The notes beneath the pieces are model-generated. The model made no database searches. It saw only the letters and a list, made by a program, of their open reading frames with translations, and was not told the DNA's origin. This document shows, one piece after another, positions 1 through 8,601 of a stretch of 63,373 nt of DNA (positions are counted from its first letter, which is position 1; each line of letters starts with the position of its first letter). A program made the translations under genes and the position numbers. Source of the DNA: a virus; IMG/VR virus record IMGVR_UViG_3300028854_000008, positions 1 to 63,373 of that record. One strand, written 5' to 3'.

Positions 1-1407
1 TTGCGCACCAGTTACACTAGCACCTTGATTTCCTTGATTGCCCTGCGCACCAGTTACACTAGCACCTTGATTTCCTTGATTGCCCTGAGAACCAGTTGTT
101 CCAGTGCTTCCTTGTGTTCCTTGATTGCCCTGCGCACCAGTTACACTAGCACCTTGATTTCCTTGATTGCCCTGCGCACCAGTTACACTAGCACCTTGAT
201 TGCCTTGATTGCCCTGCGCACCAGTTACACTAGCTCCCTGATTTCCTTGGTGACCTTGATTGCCTTGATTTCCAGTCGGACCAGTAATTCCAAATACTGA
301 AAAATTTGCTCTAATTATGTTAAGTCCAGTGTCAGATGTATTGGTTGATCTAGCTCGTAAATCAAAAACATCCCCAGTTGTCATAGTATCAATCCCTGAT
401 ATAGTTACAGCAATTTGATAACTGGTAGAAGTTAAAAATTCAGCCATATGCTCAGTAATTAAGTTTCCATTTTTAAATACAGCAACTTGATAAATAGCTC
501 CTGGATCAGTGGTAGATAAAGAAATAGACGCTAGTGTTTCTATTGCTTGTGCAGAGCCAGTAGCATTATTTGTTAATGCTCCAGTGGAAGTATTACCAGA
601 CATTTGATTAATGTCATCTCCCAAATTCCATCCAATTCCAGACATTTGATACCATGTATTAGCAACTAATAAAGAAAAATCAGATGCGCTGCTGATAGTC
701 ATTTCTCCGTAAATATTTACTCCAGTTGGTCCAGTATTTCCTTGATTGCCCTGATTTCCCTGAGAGCCAGTTACACTAGCTCCTTGATTTCCTTGTGGTC
801 CTTGAATTGAAGATTGATTGCCCTGATTTCCTTGATTTCCTTGCGCACCAGTTACACTAGCACCTTGATTCCCTTGATTTCCCTGATTTCCTTGCGCACC
901 AGTTACACTAGCACCTTGATTCCCTTGATTTCCCTGATTTCCTTGCGCACCAGTTACACTAGCACCTTGATTCCCTTGATTTCCCTGAGAACCAGTTGTT
1001 CCAGTGCTTCCTTGTGTTCCTTGATTTCCCTGAGAGCCAGTTACACTAGCTCCTTGATTTCCTTGTGGTCCTTGAATTGAAGATTGATTGCCCTGATTTC
1101 CTTGATTTCCTTGTGGCCCAGTTATAGATGCGCCTTGATTTCCCTGCAAGCCTGCTATTCCTTGCGGTCCTTGGCTTCCAGTATTGCTTCCTTGATTTCC
1201 TTGTGGCCCCTGACTTCCAGTTATTCCTTGCGGTCCTTGAGTGCCAGCACCACCTCCACCAACGATTATTCCGCCAGGAGTATGTCCATCAGAAAGACGT
1301 AGAATGCCATCAGCTTGATCATAGAACATCCTGCCAATTTCACCCACAAAAACATTAGCATTTGTTATTATTCTACTGGCCTTTATTTTTTGGGTATACT
1401 CAGACAT
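1..1407 (-). CDS. Collagen-like tail/virion fibre protein (3' end beyond window)
   Basis: Open from an ATG at 1407 to the left edge, so at least 469 residues; the C-terminus is missing. About 45 N-terminal residues (MSEYTQKIKA...) are followed by Gly-X-Y collagen repeats rich in NQG, ASVTG and PQG. A non-collagen block encoded by about 300-720 has the look of a C1q/TNF-like jelly-roll domain of phage fibres (VFKNGN and GDVFDLRA motifs). Collagen repeats then resume. The DNA carries near-identical tandem units of 42 bp (1-240) and 51 bp (units starting at 841, 892, 943). Collagen-like proteins in phages are usually trimeric fibres for host binding. The start overlaps the preceding gene by 25 nt and shares its late promoter. 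Confidence 0.88.
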   Translation of the reverse strand, partial: MSEYTQKIKASRIITNANVFVGEIGRMFYDQADGILRLSDGHTPGGIIVGGGGAGTQGPQGITGSQGPQGNQGSNTGSQGPQGIAGLQGNQGASITGPQGNQGNQGNQSSIQGPQGNQGASVTGSQGNQGTQGSTGTTGSQGNQGNQGASVTGAQGNQGNQGNQGASVTGAQGNQGNQGNQGASVTGAQGNQGNQGNQSSIQGPQGNQGASVTGSQGNQGNQGNTGPTGVNIYGEMTISSASDFSLLVANTWYQMSGIGWNLGDDINQMSGNTSTGALTNNATGSAQAIETLASISLSTTDPGAIYQVAVFKNGNLITEHMAEFLTSTSYQIAVTISGIDTMTTGDVFDLRARSTNTSDTGLNIIRANFSVFGITGPTGNQGNQGHQGNQGASVTGAQGNQGNQGASVTGAQGNQGNQGASVTGAQGNQGTQGSTGTTGSQGNQGNQGASVTGAQGNQGNQGASVTGAQ

Positions 1408-1682
1408 TCAGTTACCTCATCATCTATCATGGTGGGAAGTATTCCAGCATTAGCTTGCATTCTTTTTAATTCATCACTTGGTTTATCTTCTTCAGGATTA
1501 TCATAAAAAGAATCTATGTTTGCTACTTTTTTAAGAATTTCAATTTTTTGCTGTAACGGAGGAATCATTGTAGATTGTTCAGGAGTAGTTTCATCAGTAG
1601 ATTTTTCAGGAGGATCAATAGTCATTTTTTCTATACAATCTACCAAATCAGTCAATTTTATTAAAAATTCAGATGCTCGCAT
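1383..1682 (-). CDS. Small acidic protein upstream of the fibre gene
   Basis: A 99-residue acidic protein starting MRASEFLIK, with a clear SD (AGAGGAG) and a late-promoter box just upstream. Its end overlaps the start of the collagen-like fibre gene, so the two are probably translationally coupled. I do not recognise a family. Position suggests a fibre chaperone or a small virion protein, but that is inference. Confidence 0.7.
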   Translation of the reverse strand: MRASEFLIKLTDLVDCIEKMTIDPPEKSTDETTPEQSTMIPPLQQKIEILKKVANIDSFYDNPEEDKPSDELKRMQANAGILPTMIDDEVTECLSIPKK

Positions 1683-1700
1683 ATTACTCCTCTTTATAAT

Positions 1701-1708
1701 TATTTATC
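1701..1708 (-). promoter_or_regulatory. Late promoter box (GATAAATA)
   Basis: T4-like late -10 box read on the minus strand, 18 nt before the ATG at 1682, leaving a short SD-bearing leader for the fibre operon. It is divergent from the box at 1796. Confidence 0.6.
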
Positions 1709-1795
1709 TTAAATAATATTTATTGACAATGAGTATTAGTGCATGTTACACTAAATAAAAGAATTTGTATTAAAGTTACAAATTATCTGTTTTTT

Positions 1796-1803
1796 GATAA
1801 ATA
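1796..1803 (+). promoter_or_regulatory. Late promoter box (GATAAATA), leaderless type
   Basis: T4-like late box followed by exactly 5 nt and the ATG at 1809. The same spacing recurs before 7765, 16137, 19750, 36217 and 59871. Confidence 0.6.
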
Positions 1804-1808
1804 CTATT

Positions 1809-2732
1809 ATGAAAACATGGACTACTCAAAAATTTATTGAAAAAGCTTTAAAAATTCACAATAATGTATATAGTTATGATCGAGTAAATTATACACATGG
1901 TAAAATTGGTGTTTTTATAACATGTAAAATTCATGGTGATTTTATTCAAAGACCAAACAATCATCTTCAAGGGCAAGGTTGTCCTAAATGTAAAAGTTTT
2001 AATATGAAGATTACTAAAAAAGAATTTTTATGCAAAGCAAATAAAATATATAATTATAAATATAAATATTCTGATTTTGAATTTAATTCTACAAAAGATA
2101 AAATAATTATATGTTGTCCAGTTCATGGAGAATTTAAACAATCTATTAGTAGTCATTTATCTGGGAGAGGATGTAAAATGTGTGGGAGAATTTTAGTTAC
2201 ATCTACTACTCAAAAATTTATTGCCAAGGCTAATATAATTCATAATTTTAAATACATCTATGACCAAGTAATTTATGAAAGGGCAATATTAAAAATTAAA
2301 ATTATTTGCCCTATTCATGGGATTTTTGAGCAAAGACCATCTGAGCATTTAAGAGGGAGTGGGTGTTTCAAATGTTCAGAATCTCTGGGAGAGAAAGATA
2401 TTAGTTTTTATTTAAAAAATCAGAATATTGATTTCAAAGCACAACATAGAATAGCGAATTGCAGAGATATTCGACCATTACCATTTGATTTTGCAATTGT
2501 TAAAAATACTCAATTAATGGGTTTAATTGAGTATCAAGGAAAACAACATTATCGAGCACATTCTTTTGGAAGTAAAACTATATCTGGAGAAAAATTATTT
2601 TCTTTGGTTAAAAAACATGATAAAATTAAATATGAATATTGTTTTAAGAATAAAATTCCTTTATTAATTATCCCTTATTGGGAAAGAAAAAATATTACTT
2701 TATTAATTAACGATTTTTTGGATATTATATAA
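1809..2732 (+). CDS. Free-standing Vsr-like (EDxHD-type) homing endonuclease
   Basis: 307 residues from the ATG at 1809; an upstream in-frame TTG at 1794 overlaps the late promoter and is less likely. The N-terminal two thirds hold three repeats of a Cys/His module (CKIHGDF...HLQGQGCPKC type, near residues 39-61, 107-130 and 172-198). The C-terminal part has the Vsr/EDxHD nuclease pattern: LPFDFAI, then IEYQGKQHY, then a KHDKIKYEYC helix and IPLLIIPYWE. Proteins of this layout are free-standing mobile endonucleases in phages (I-Bth0305I group). It abuts uvsW with an overlapping stop and start, typical of an endonuclease parked beside a conserved gene. Confidence 0.72.
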   Translation: MKTWTTQKFIEKALKIHNNVYSYDRVNYTHGKIGVFITCKIHGDFIQRPNNHLQGQGCPKCKSFNMKITKKEFLCKANKIYNYKYKYSDFEFNSTKDKIIICCPVHGEFKQSISSHLSGRGCKMCGRILVTSTTQKFIAKANIIHNFKYIYDQVIYERAILKIKIICPIHGIFEQRPSEHLRGSGCFKCSESLGEKDISFYLKNQNIDFKAQHRIANCRDIRPLPFDFAIVKNTQLMGLIEYQGKQHYRAHSFGSKTISGEKLFSLVKKHDKIKYEYCFKNKIPLLIIPYWERKNITLLINDFLDII

Positions 2733-4195
2733 TGCAAAAAACAATTTTACAAATACATGATGAAGTTAATTGTACGTTTAAAAATTTACCAGCAAATATT
2801 CGTAATGCCCTTCATATTAAAAGTAAAGTATTTAACCCAGCAAATAGATTTATACCTTCTGTAAGACTTGGAAGATGGGATGGATGCGAATATTATTTTT
2901 CATTGAGTGGAAAAACATATATTAATTTGTTGGAACCAATAATTGATTATTTAACAGAACAAAAATTTGAAATCGAATTAGAGGATTTGCGTACTTACAA
3001 TCGAGCATTTGAATTTGATAATATTGATAATAATTATATTTCTAACATTCTATGGCCAGAGAATCATTCATTATCAGGAAAACCAATTATTATCAGAGAT
3101 CATCAAACTTTTGCAGCAAACATATTATTGAATAATATTCAAGGGATTGCATCACTTCCAACAGGAAGTGGAAAAAGTTTATTGGCAGCTATTTTATCTA
3201 AAAAAGTGGAAAAATATGGAAGAAGTATTGTAATAGTTCCTAATAAAGATTTAATTACTCAAACTGAACAATATTATAATATTTTAGGTTTGGATGTTGG
3301 TGTTTACTATGGTGATAGAAAGGATTTTTTTGGAAAGAAACATATTATTTGTACATGGCAAAGCCTTGAAAAATTACATCAAACTCCAATTGATATTGGA
3401 TTATCAAAACCTATTACATTTGATGATTTTATTCAAAATGTTGTTGCAGTTATATGCGACGAGGTTCATGGTTTAAGAGGAACTATATTAAAAGATTTAA
3501 TGTGTGGGCCATTATCTAAAATACCCATTAGATGGGGATTTACAGGCACAATTCCTAAAGAATCTCATGAAATTGTTAATTTAACTATTGGAATTGGGGA
3601 ATTAGTTCATAAATTAACAACAGAATCATTGCAAACTTTGGGAATTCTTAGTAATTGTGAAGTAAAAATAATTCAAATGATAGATACAAAATCTTTTACT
3701 TCATATCATAGTGAATTGGATTTTTTGGTTACTGATCCAAAAAGATTAGATTTCATGGCAGATTTAATTAAAGAAACTGCAAAAACTGGGAATGTATTAG
3801 TGTTAGTAGGAAGAAAAGAAACTGGCAAAAAGTTGGAAATTCTTATACAAAATTCTATATTTTTATCAGGAGCCACGAAATCAAAAACAAGAAAAGAACA
3901 TTATGACGAAGTTGCTATTAGTAATAGCAAAGTAATTATTGCGACTTCAGGTATAGCAGCAGTTGGTTTAGACTTACCAAGAATTAATCATTTGTTTTTA
4001 GTTGAAACTGGAAAAAGTTGGATTAAAGTAATTCAAAGTATAGGAAGAAGTTTAAGAACTGCTTCAGATAAAAATAGTGCTATAATTTGGGATATTTGTT
4101 CAACGTGTAAATGGAGCAAGGGCCACTTAACTCGCAGGAAAAAGTATTATAGTGAACAAAAATTTCCATTTTCTATTGAAAAAATAATTTATTGA
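2732..4195 (+). CDS. uvsW: UvsW-like SF2 DNA helicase
   Basis: 487 residues, close to the usual UvsW length. Superfamily 2 motifs are in order: Walker A LPTGSGKS near residue 143, Walker B DEVH near 243, a GFTGTIP motif III-like segment near 268, and motif VI QSIGRSLRT near 435. UvsW remodels branched DNA and unwinds R-loops, driving the switch from origin-dependent to recombination-dependent replication in T4. The ATG overlaps the stop of the upstream homing endonuclease gene. Next to the clamp loader it forms part of a replication/recombination block. Confidence 0.9.
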   Translation: MQKTILQIHDEVNCTFKNLPANIRNALHIKSKVFNPANRFIPSVRLGRWDGCEYYFSLSGKTYINLLEPIIDYLTEQKFEIELEDLRTYNRAFEFDNIDNNYISNILWPENHSLSGKPIIIRDHQTFAANILLNNIQGIASLPTGSGKSLLAAILSKKVEKYGRSIVIVPNKDLITQTEQYYNILGLDVGVYYGDRKDFFGKKHIICTWQSLEKLHQTPIDIGLSKPITFDDFIQNVVAVICDEVHGLRGTILKDLMCGPLSKIPIRWGFTGTIPKESHEIVNLTIGIGELVHKLTTESLQTLGILSNCEVKIIQMIDTKSFTSYHSELDFLVTDPKRLDFMADLIKETAKTGNVLVLVGRKETGKKLEILIQNSIFLSGATKSKTRKEHYDEVAISNSKVIIATSGIAAVGLDLPRINHLFLVETGKSWIKVIQSIGRSLRTASDKNSAIIWDICSTCKWSKGHLTRRKKYYSEQKFPFSIEKIIY

Positions 4196-4221
4196 CAAAA
4201 ATACATTCAAGGATATATAAT
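4192..4221 (+). promoter_or_regulatory. Early sigma70-type promoter, leaderless
   Basis: TTGACA at 4192-4197, 18 nt, TATAAT at 4216-4221. The ATG at 4228 begins 6 nt later, at the expected transcription start. Confidence 0.75.
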
Positions 4222-4227
4222 TAAACT

Positions 4228-4749
4228 ATGTTAATACTTAATGAAGAAAATAAAACAGTGGATTTAAATTTGATTCCAGATCAAATAGATATGTATTATT
4301 GGAGCTTAAATAATTCCATACCTTCCGCAGTAGACTATCAATGCAACCCTTTAATTATGTTGGAAAGTTTTTATGCTCCAGTAATTAAATTAAAGTTAAC
4401 TTTAGGATATGGAAAACACACCAAAACTCATTTTTTAAATGTGCCAGCAGATCATCAAATATTAATTGGCGAACCAACTCATGGAAATTTAGAAGTAAAT
4501 CCAGTATCTAGTTTAAGTTCAAGAAATTTTAAAGCATTTTCATTGAATCCATTGTCAAGTTTTATGGCTAGTTATCTAGAAATCGATGTAGAAGATGCAT
4601 TGCCAAATATTAAATGGTATCTTCCTAAGCTATCAACTGGACATTTATTATGTTTGCCATTGTATGAAGGATATAAGCCACCGTGTATATATATGGTTCG
4701 TGATATTCCTAAAAGTATGGAAACTGTAAATAGTTATAATTCGTGGTAA
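4228..4749 (+). CDS. Conserved phage protein of unknown function
   Basis: 173 residues, no signal peptide or membrane segment. It lies between uvsW and the gp62 gene and has its own consensus promoter with the ATG at the predicted +1. The middle part (LNVPADHQILIGEPTHGN) reminds me of a self-processing Hint-like or regulatory domain, but the key residues are not clear, so I assign no function. The stop nearly touches the next start, suggesting co-transcription with the clamp loader. Confidence 0.75.
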   Translation: MLILNEENKTVDLNLIPDQIDMYYWSLNNSIPSAVDYQCNPLIMLESFYAPVIKLKLTLGYGKHTKTHFLNVPADHQILIGEPTHGNLEVNPVSSLSSRNFKAFSLNPLSSFMASYLEIDVEDALPNIKWYLPKLSTGHLLCLPLYEGYKPPCIYMVRDIPKSMETVNSYNSW

Positions 4750-4751
4750 AT

Positions 4752-5234
4752 ATGAAAAAGAAAACAACAGATTATTCTTCTTCCATAAATATTTTTAATC
4801 TTTTATCAGCAATTGACAAAAAAGATTATAATTATTTTGATAATTTAAGCGAAGAAGAACAAAAACAGATTTCTCCTTATCTACTAATGAGGTGGGGATC
4901 AACTGTTCATGGCAATAATGATATTTCAAAATATTATGCATTGTCTACTAACAGTTTTGTAAATGAAAATTTTTGGGACTATAGCAATAATAAAAAATTT
5001 TCATGGCTGTTATTATGCTCAGCATCTCCTGGAATTGGAAAACAAAAACATTATTGGTTGGGCGCTGCGAAAGGAAAAAATGAAAGTAAATTGAAAAAAG
5101 CTTTATTGGAATTAATGCCAAATAAAAAATCAAGCGAAATTGATCTAATATTAAAAGTCAACACCAAAGAAGAAATATTTGAATGGCTTAGGAGTTTGGG
5201 ATGGGAAGAACAAAAGCTGAAGGAACTAAAATAA
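4752..5234 (+). CDS. 62: Clamp-loader small subunit, gp62-like
   Basis: 160 residues from ATG 4752 (an in-frame GTG at 4743 is possible). It begins with a FNLLSAIDKKDYNYFDNL segment and continues with SPYLLMRWGS, VNENFW and WLLLCSASPGIG, an order I recognise from gp62 clamp-loader subunits of T4-like marine phages. In T4, gp62 joins four gp44 ATPases to load the gp45 sliding clamp. The gp44 and gp45 genes are not in this window. The 3' end overlaps the next gene by 34 nt. Confidence 0.78.
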   Translation: MKKKTTDYSSSINIFNLLSAIDKKDYNYFDNLSEEEQKQISPYLLMRWGSTVHGNNDISKYYALSTNSFVNENFWDYSNNKKFSWLLLCSASPGIGKQKHYWLGAAKGKNESKLKKALLELMPNKKSSEIDLILKVNTKEEIFEWLRSLGWEEQKLKELK

Positions 5235-5965
5235 AACCCAGATATGTTAAAAAAGAAAAACCTATTAAACCGCCAGTTATTTTAAATAAACGAGAAAAAT
5301 ATGAATGCCCTTGGTGCAATAGGATTTTTTCATCTGAAAAAACTCAGTTAGTTCATTTGTGCGAACAACGAAGAAGATTTCAACAAAAAGATACATTATA
5401 TGCAAGATATGGATTGCAAGCGTTTTTATCAATTCAAAAAAATTGTTTTGGTAATACTAAAAAAACTGAAGAAGAATTTCGACGTAGCGATTTTTATTTG
5501 GCGTGTCTTCGTTTCGGAAGATTTGTTTTGGATATTAATTGTTTAAATCCAACTGAATACTTAGAATGGCTGCAAAAATTAAAAGTCCCAATTGATAATT
5601 GGAATAATGATATTGTTTATTCTGCTTGGCTTCAAGATTTAGTTTTTACAGAAAATATTTGGGATGCTGTAGATAGAAGTATAAGCACAATGATGGAATG
5701 GGCTGAAGAGAATAAATTAGAATTTAATAATTATTTCAAAGAAGCAGGTGGAGCACGAATTTTATTTGACACTCAACGAGCAAAAATATCAGGTATAATT
5801 TTATATTGTAGTGATAGTGGCAAAGAATGGTTAAATAATTTATCTGCTTCTGATTTGGAAATTGTATGGCCAGTAGTTAATTCAAATAGGTGGTCAGTAA
5901 AATTTCAAAAAGACACAAATATCTTTGAAGAAGTTTGCAAAGTTTGTAATGAGGCTGGGTTATGA
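5201..5965 (+). CDS. C2H2 zinc-finger phage protein of unknown function
   Basis: 254 residues. A basic N-terminus (about residues 1-28) leads to a C2H2-like finger, YECPWCNRIFSSEKTQLVHL, near residues 34-55. A long alpha/beta region without recognised motifs follows. The start has an AGGAG SD inside the upstream gp62 gene. Position in the replication block and the finger suggest a nucleic-acid-binding regulator, but that is inference. It overlaps the next ORF by 4 nt. Confidence 0.75.
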   Translation: MGRTKAEGTKIKPRYVKKEKPIKPPVILNKREKYECPWCNRIFSSEKTQLVHLCEQRRRFQQKDTLYARYGLQAFLSIQKNCFGNTKKTEEEFRRSDFYLACLRFGRFVLDINCLNPTEYLEWLQKLKVPIDNWNNDIVYSAWLQDLVFTENIWDAVDRSISTMMEWAEENKLEFNNYFKEAGGARILFDTQRAKISGIILYCSDSGKEWLNNLSASDLEIVWPVVNSNRWSVKFQKDTNIFEEVCKVCNEAGL

Positions 5966-6195
5966 AAATTATGATTCCATCAGTTAAAATGAACAGCGAA
6001 AAAGAAGTGTATATTAGTAGAATGGAATTACTTTTACATAATGAATTGTATGGATGGATGATATCATATTTTAATAATCCTACTGAAGAAATGCAATTAG
6101 CAGCAATTAAAAGTAATCCTATTAATATTAAGTTAATTGAAAATCCCACTGAAAAAGTTAAATTATTAGCGTTAGAAATGATATTGTCAAAGTAG
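5962..6195 (+). CDS. Small DUF4116-like repeat protein
   Basis: 77 residues. The C-terminal half carries a diverged copy of the 22-residue repeat (FNNPTEEMQLAAIKSNPIN, then LIENPTEKVKLLALEMI) found in three larger proteins of this window. The ATG overlaps the stop of the zinc-finger gene. Function of DUF4116-type repeats is unknown; the pattern suggests paired short helices stacked as a solenoid. Confidence 0.65.
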   Translation: MKIMIPSVKMNSEKEVYISRMELLLHNELYGWMISYFNNPTEEMQLAAIKSNPINIKLIENPTEKVKLLALEMILSK

Positions 6196-6199
6196 ATAT

Positions 6200-6766
6200 A
6201 TGAAATCTGACATCGATATTGATTTTGGAAATAGAAATGAAATTCTATCATTGATAGAATATACATCTGCTGTTCTTGAAACTGGCGAAAAACATTCATC
6301 AGGAATTTACATAACTGAAGCACCAAAAAATATATTAACTGGAAATTCCAGTTTAGATTATAAAAAAGCAGAAGAACTTGGATATTTCAAGTTAGACATA
6401 TTAAATAACAATTTATATAAACAAGTAAAATCTCCAGAACATCTTGAAGAACTATTAGCAAGACCCATCAATTGGAATAAGTTAAAAGAACCAGAATTTG
6501 TGAAAAAATTAGTTCATATTGGAAATTACTCTGAAATGATTTTGAGATTAAAAGATCCTATTGATTCGATTGAAAAACTTGCGATGTTTCTTGCAATTAT
6601 TCGCCCAGGAAAAAAACATTTACAAGGACTTCCATGGAATATTATTGAACAATCAGTTTGGGAAAGAGATAATGCAGATGGTTATAGTTATAAACGATCC
6701 CATGCTCTTGCTTATTCCTTGACAATAATTATTAATATTCAACTTTTAGAAGAAAAAGCGCGCTAG
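6200..6766 (+). CDS. Miniature DnaE-like (polymerase III alpha-related) protein
   Basis: 188 residues. Several landmarks of the DnaE palm appear in the right order but strongly condensed. DIDIDF at residues 4-9 resembles the DnaE double-Asp motif. EKHSSGIYIT near 34-43 resembles the GVHAAG segment. EELGYFKLDIL near 57-68 (D66) resembles the motif holding the third catalytic Asp. LAIIRPGKK and KRSHALAYS resemble later conserved DnaE segments. In E. coli DnaE the second and third Asp are about 150 residues apart; here the gap is about 58. Whether it polymerises DNA, regulates a polymerase or is inactive is unknown. Confidence 0.6.
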   Translation: MKSDIDIDFGNRNEILSLIEYTSAVLETGEKHSSGIYITEAPKNILTGNSSLDYKKAEELGYFKLDILNNNLYKQVKSPEHLEELLARPINWNKLKEPEFVKKLVHIGNYSEMILRLKDPIDSIEKLAMFLAIIRPGKKHLQGLPWNIIEQSVWERDNADGYSYKRSHALAYSLTIIINIQLLEEKAR

Positions 6767-6773
6767 TGAAGTT

Positions 6774-7160
6774 ATGAAAAATGGAGAAATAAAAAATAAT
6801 TTTATGAAAGAAATAATTACTGGATATAAAGCATTTCGTTTAAATAAAGATAATAAACTTTGTTATTTATTTAAAACTCATAATGGAAGCAGCACAGTTG
6901 AGTTAGATACGTGGCTAAAAACAAAATGGGTATCAGAATCTAATGGTAAAAAATATAGATCAGGATTTCATTTTTTAAGAGATAATAACTCTATTGAAGC
7001 TTTTAATAAGCTAACAAAAGGAAAGTATGTATTTATACCAGTTCAATGTAGGTCAGTGGAAGCAAAGCCTAGAAGTAGATCAAACTCGTGGTTGGCTGTA
7101 GAAATATTCATATCATCCTATACTGCGAATAATGCAATTACATCTTTTTTATTACAGTAA
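6774..7160 (+). CDS. Hypothetical protein
   Basis: 128 residues (a second in-frame ATG at 6804 would give 118). The segment YKAFRLNKDNKLCYLF...SGFHFLRDNN resembles a type of small phage protein in which an incoming gene-product argument-like fold recurs, but I cannot name a family. It ends 23 nt into the oppositely oriented gene at 7138-7515. Confidence 0.6.
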   Translation: MKNGEIKNNFMKEIITGYKAFRLNKDNKLCYLFKTHNGSSTVELDTWLKTKWVSESNGKKYRSGFHFLRDNNSIEAFNKLTKGKYVFIPVQCRSVEAKPRSRSNSWLAVEIFISSYTANNAITSFLLQ

Positions 7161-7515
7161 TACTTTTTCTTTTTTTCTTTTGAGATAATGCAGCAAGTGA
7201 AGTCACTGGACCATATATAATTGTTAACTCTTTAGTAATAAATGTTTTAAATGTTGGCTGAAATTGATTCCATTCATTTTTCAAATAAATGTTAATTGGT
7301 AGCAATCTATTAGATTCAAAATACCATTTTTCTCCAAGAGATAAAAATAAACGTTTCTCTTCATCAGTTTTAAGAAGATTTATATCATAAAAACTAGTGG
7401 TAATGATATCAGCGTTCTGGATTATTCCTACCAATTCAGATTTTTCATTTCCATAAATTATGACGGACAAAAAAGGAAATTTAATAGTTAATGTTTCATA
7501 TAAAGATGATGGCAT
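7138..7515 (-). CDS. Hypothetical protein on the minus strand
   Basis: 125 residues, the only minus-strand gene in this block. Composition is protein-like throughout (NADIITTSFYDINLLKTDEE, FLSLGEKWYFESNRLLPI), so I take it as real rather than a shadow. It converges on the gene ending at 7160 and diverges from the one starting at 7559. Function unknown. Confidence 0.6.
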   Translation of the reverse strand: MPSSLYETLTIKFPFLSVIIYGNEKSELVGIIQNADIITTSFYDINLLKTDEEKRLFLSLGEKWYFESNRLLPINIYLKNEWNQFQPTFKTFITKELTIIYGPVTSLAALSQKKKRKSITVIKKM

Positions 7516-7558
7516 TTTGATCCTGTTTATTATAAAATTAACATCAGGAGTATTTAGT

Positions 7559-7756
7559 ATGAAATGTTGGAACTGTAAAATAGGAGCAAGTTGGTTATCT
7601 GATTTGCCTGAAGGCTCGTCTAAACCATTACGGAATGCAGTAGAAAAAGCATTTAGAGAATTAACAGGTCATGATGCTGAATTTACTTTTTGTGGCTGGG
7701 GAGGGGAATTAGACGAACTAGAATTAGAAGTTATAGAACTTATGGATATATCATAA
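7559..7756 (+). CDS. Small Cys/Trp-rich protein
   Basis: 65 residues starting MKCWNCKIGAS, with SD CAGGAG 8 nt before the ATG. That SD decides the start over a longer upstream ORF, which would overlap the minus-strand gene. An N-terminal CWNC pair suggests a half zinc ribbon. Acidic C-terminus. Function unknown. Confidence 0.65.
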   Translation: MKCWNCKIGASWLSDLPEGSSKPLRNAVEKAFRELTGHDAEFTFCGWGGELDELELEVIELMDIS

Positions 7757-7759
7757 ATA
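7752..7759 (+). promoter_or_regulatory. Late promoter box (CATAAATA), leaderless type
   Basis: Late box overlapping the previous stop codon, then 5 nt, then the ATG at 7765. Confidence 0.65.
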
Positions 7760-7764
7760 CTTGT

Positions 7765-8559
7765 ATGTTAACAATAAAAGGTTATCTAGAGAACGAAGAA
7801 ATTAGAATTAAGGCGCAAGTGGTTGACAGTAGTTATATACACCATAACGCGGAGGTATTTGTGTATAGTACACCAATTACAATTTACTCTGGATGTAACA
7901 ATCCAATTAAGATTCAATGTTTAAATAGTGATCAAAAGAGAATTAATATTTCTAATATTTCTATTCAACTTGGTGTTTTTGAAACAAATACTGAAAATGA
8001 ATTAATAACTATTACAGCTTCACAATTTGATGCAGCAAATGGAGTAGTTGAAGCTACTTTAACTGCTTCGGATCTTTCTCCTTTGGATTTTGGATTTTAT
8101 GATATTGCTTTAATCAGCACTGATAACAATGGTAATGTTTATCCAATTTACATCGATGATAATTACGGATCTCGTTTAACTGCTACTTTAAAGAAGGGAC
8201 CAGTTCTTGCTTATGGCGATCCTCTATCACTAACTTTTCTTGACACAGTAGATGGTCTTATATCCAATGCAATTAATTTAACTAATAGACCACAAAATAG
8301 TACTCTTGCTACTATATCAGCAAACCTAATTTCATATACTGGAAATATAATTTCGCAAGGATCACTTGTTTCATTACCAACCAATTCTGACTGGGGAAAT
8401 ATATCTCAAACATACTATTCTAATGTTTCTGGACCATTTTTTCAATCAGTTAATGGAAGTTTTGCATGGTTGCGATTTTTGTTGGATAGTGCTGATCCTC
8501 ACGGTTGGGGAAATCTCTCGGCAAATTCATTTATAACAAATGGCAATATTAGGATTTAA
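7765..8559 (+). CDS. Putative virion structural protein (beta-sandwich domains)
   Basis: 264 residues. The start at 7765 is set by the late box 5 nt upstream. Sequence is rich in beta-strand patterns with Ser, Thr and Asn (ITIYSGCNNPIKIQCL, VEATLTASDLSPLDFGFYDI), as in Ig-like or fibre-base domains of phage tails. Late transcription and isolation among replication genes suggest a structural gene moved into this block. No specific family is assigned. Confidence 0.6.
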   Translation: MLTIKGYLENEEIRIKAQVVDSSYIHHNAEVFVYSTPITIYSGCNNPIKIQCLNSDQKRINISNISIQLGVFETNTENELITITASQFDAANGVVEATLTASDLSPLDFGFYDIALISTDNNGNVYPIYIDDNYGSRLTATLKKGPVLAYGDPLSLTFLDTVDGLISNAINLTNRPQNSTLATISANLISYTGNIISQGSLVSLPTNSDWGNISQTYYSNVSGPFFQSVNGSFAWLRFLLDSADPHGWGNLSANSFITNGNIRI

Positions 8560-8566
8560 TTTTTTC

Positions 8567-8596
8567 TTGTAATAGTTAAGTAGATTGTGTTATACT
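8567..8596 (+). promoter_or_regulatory. Early sigma70-type promoter, leaderless
   Basis: TTGTAA at 8567-8572, 18 nt, TATACT at 8591-8596; the primase ATG follows after 5 nt. Confidence 0.65.
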
Positions 8597-8601
8597 TAAT
8601 T

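Noticed and set aside
814-1302. Long + strand ORFs opposite the collagen gene
   Set aside because: They are low-complexity mirror frames of Gly-X-Y repeats; the minus-strand gene explains them.
5877-6326. 149-codon minus ORF
   Set aside because: It overlaps three coherent + strand genes and has no SD or promoter.
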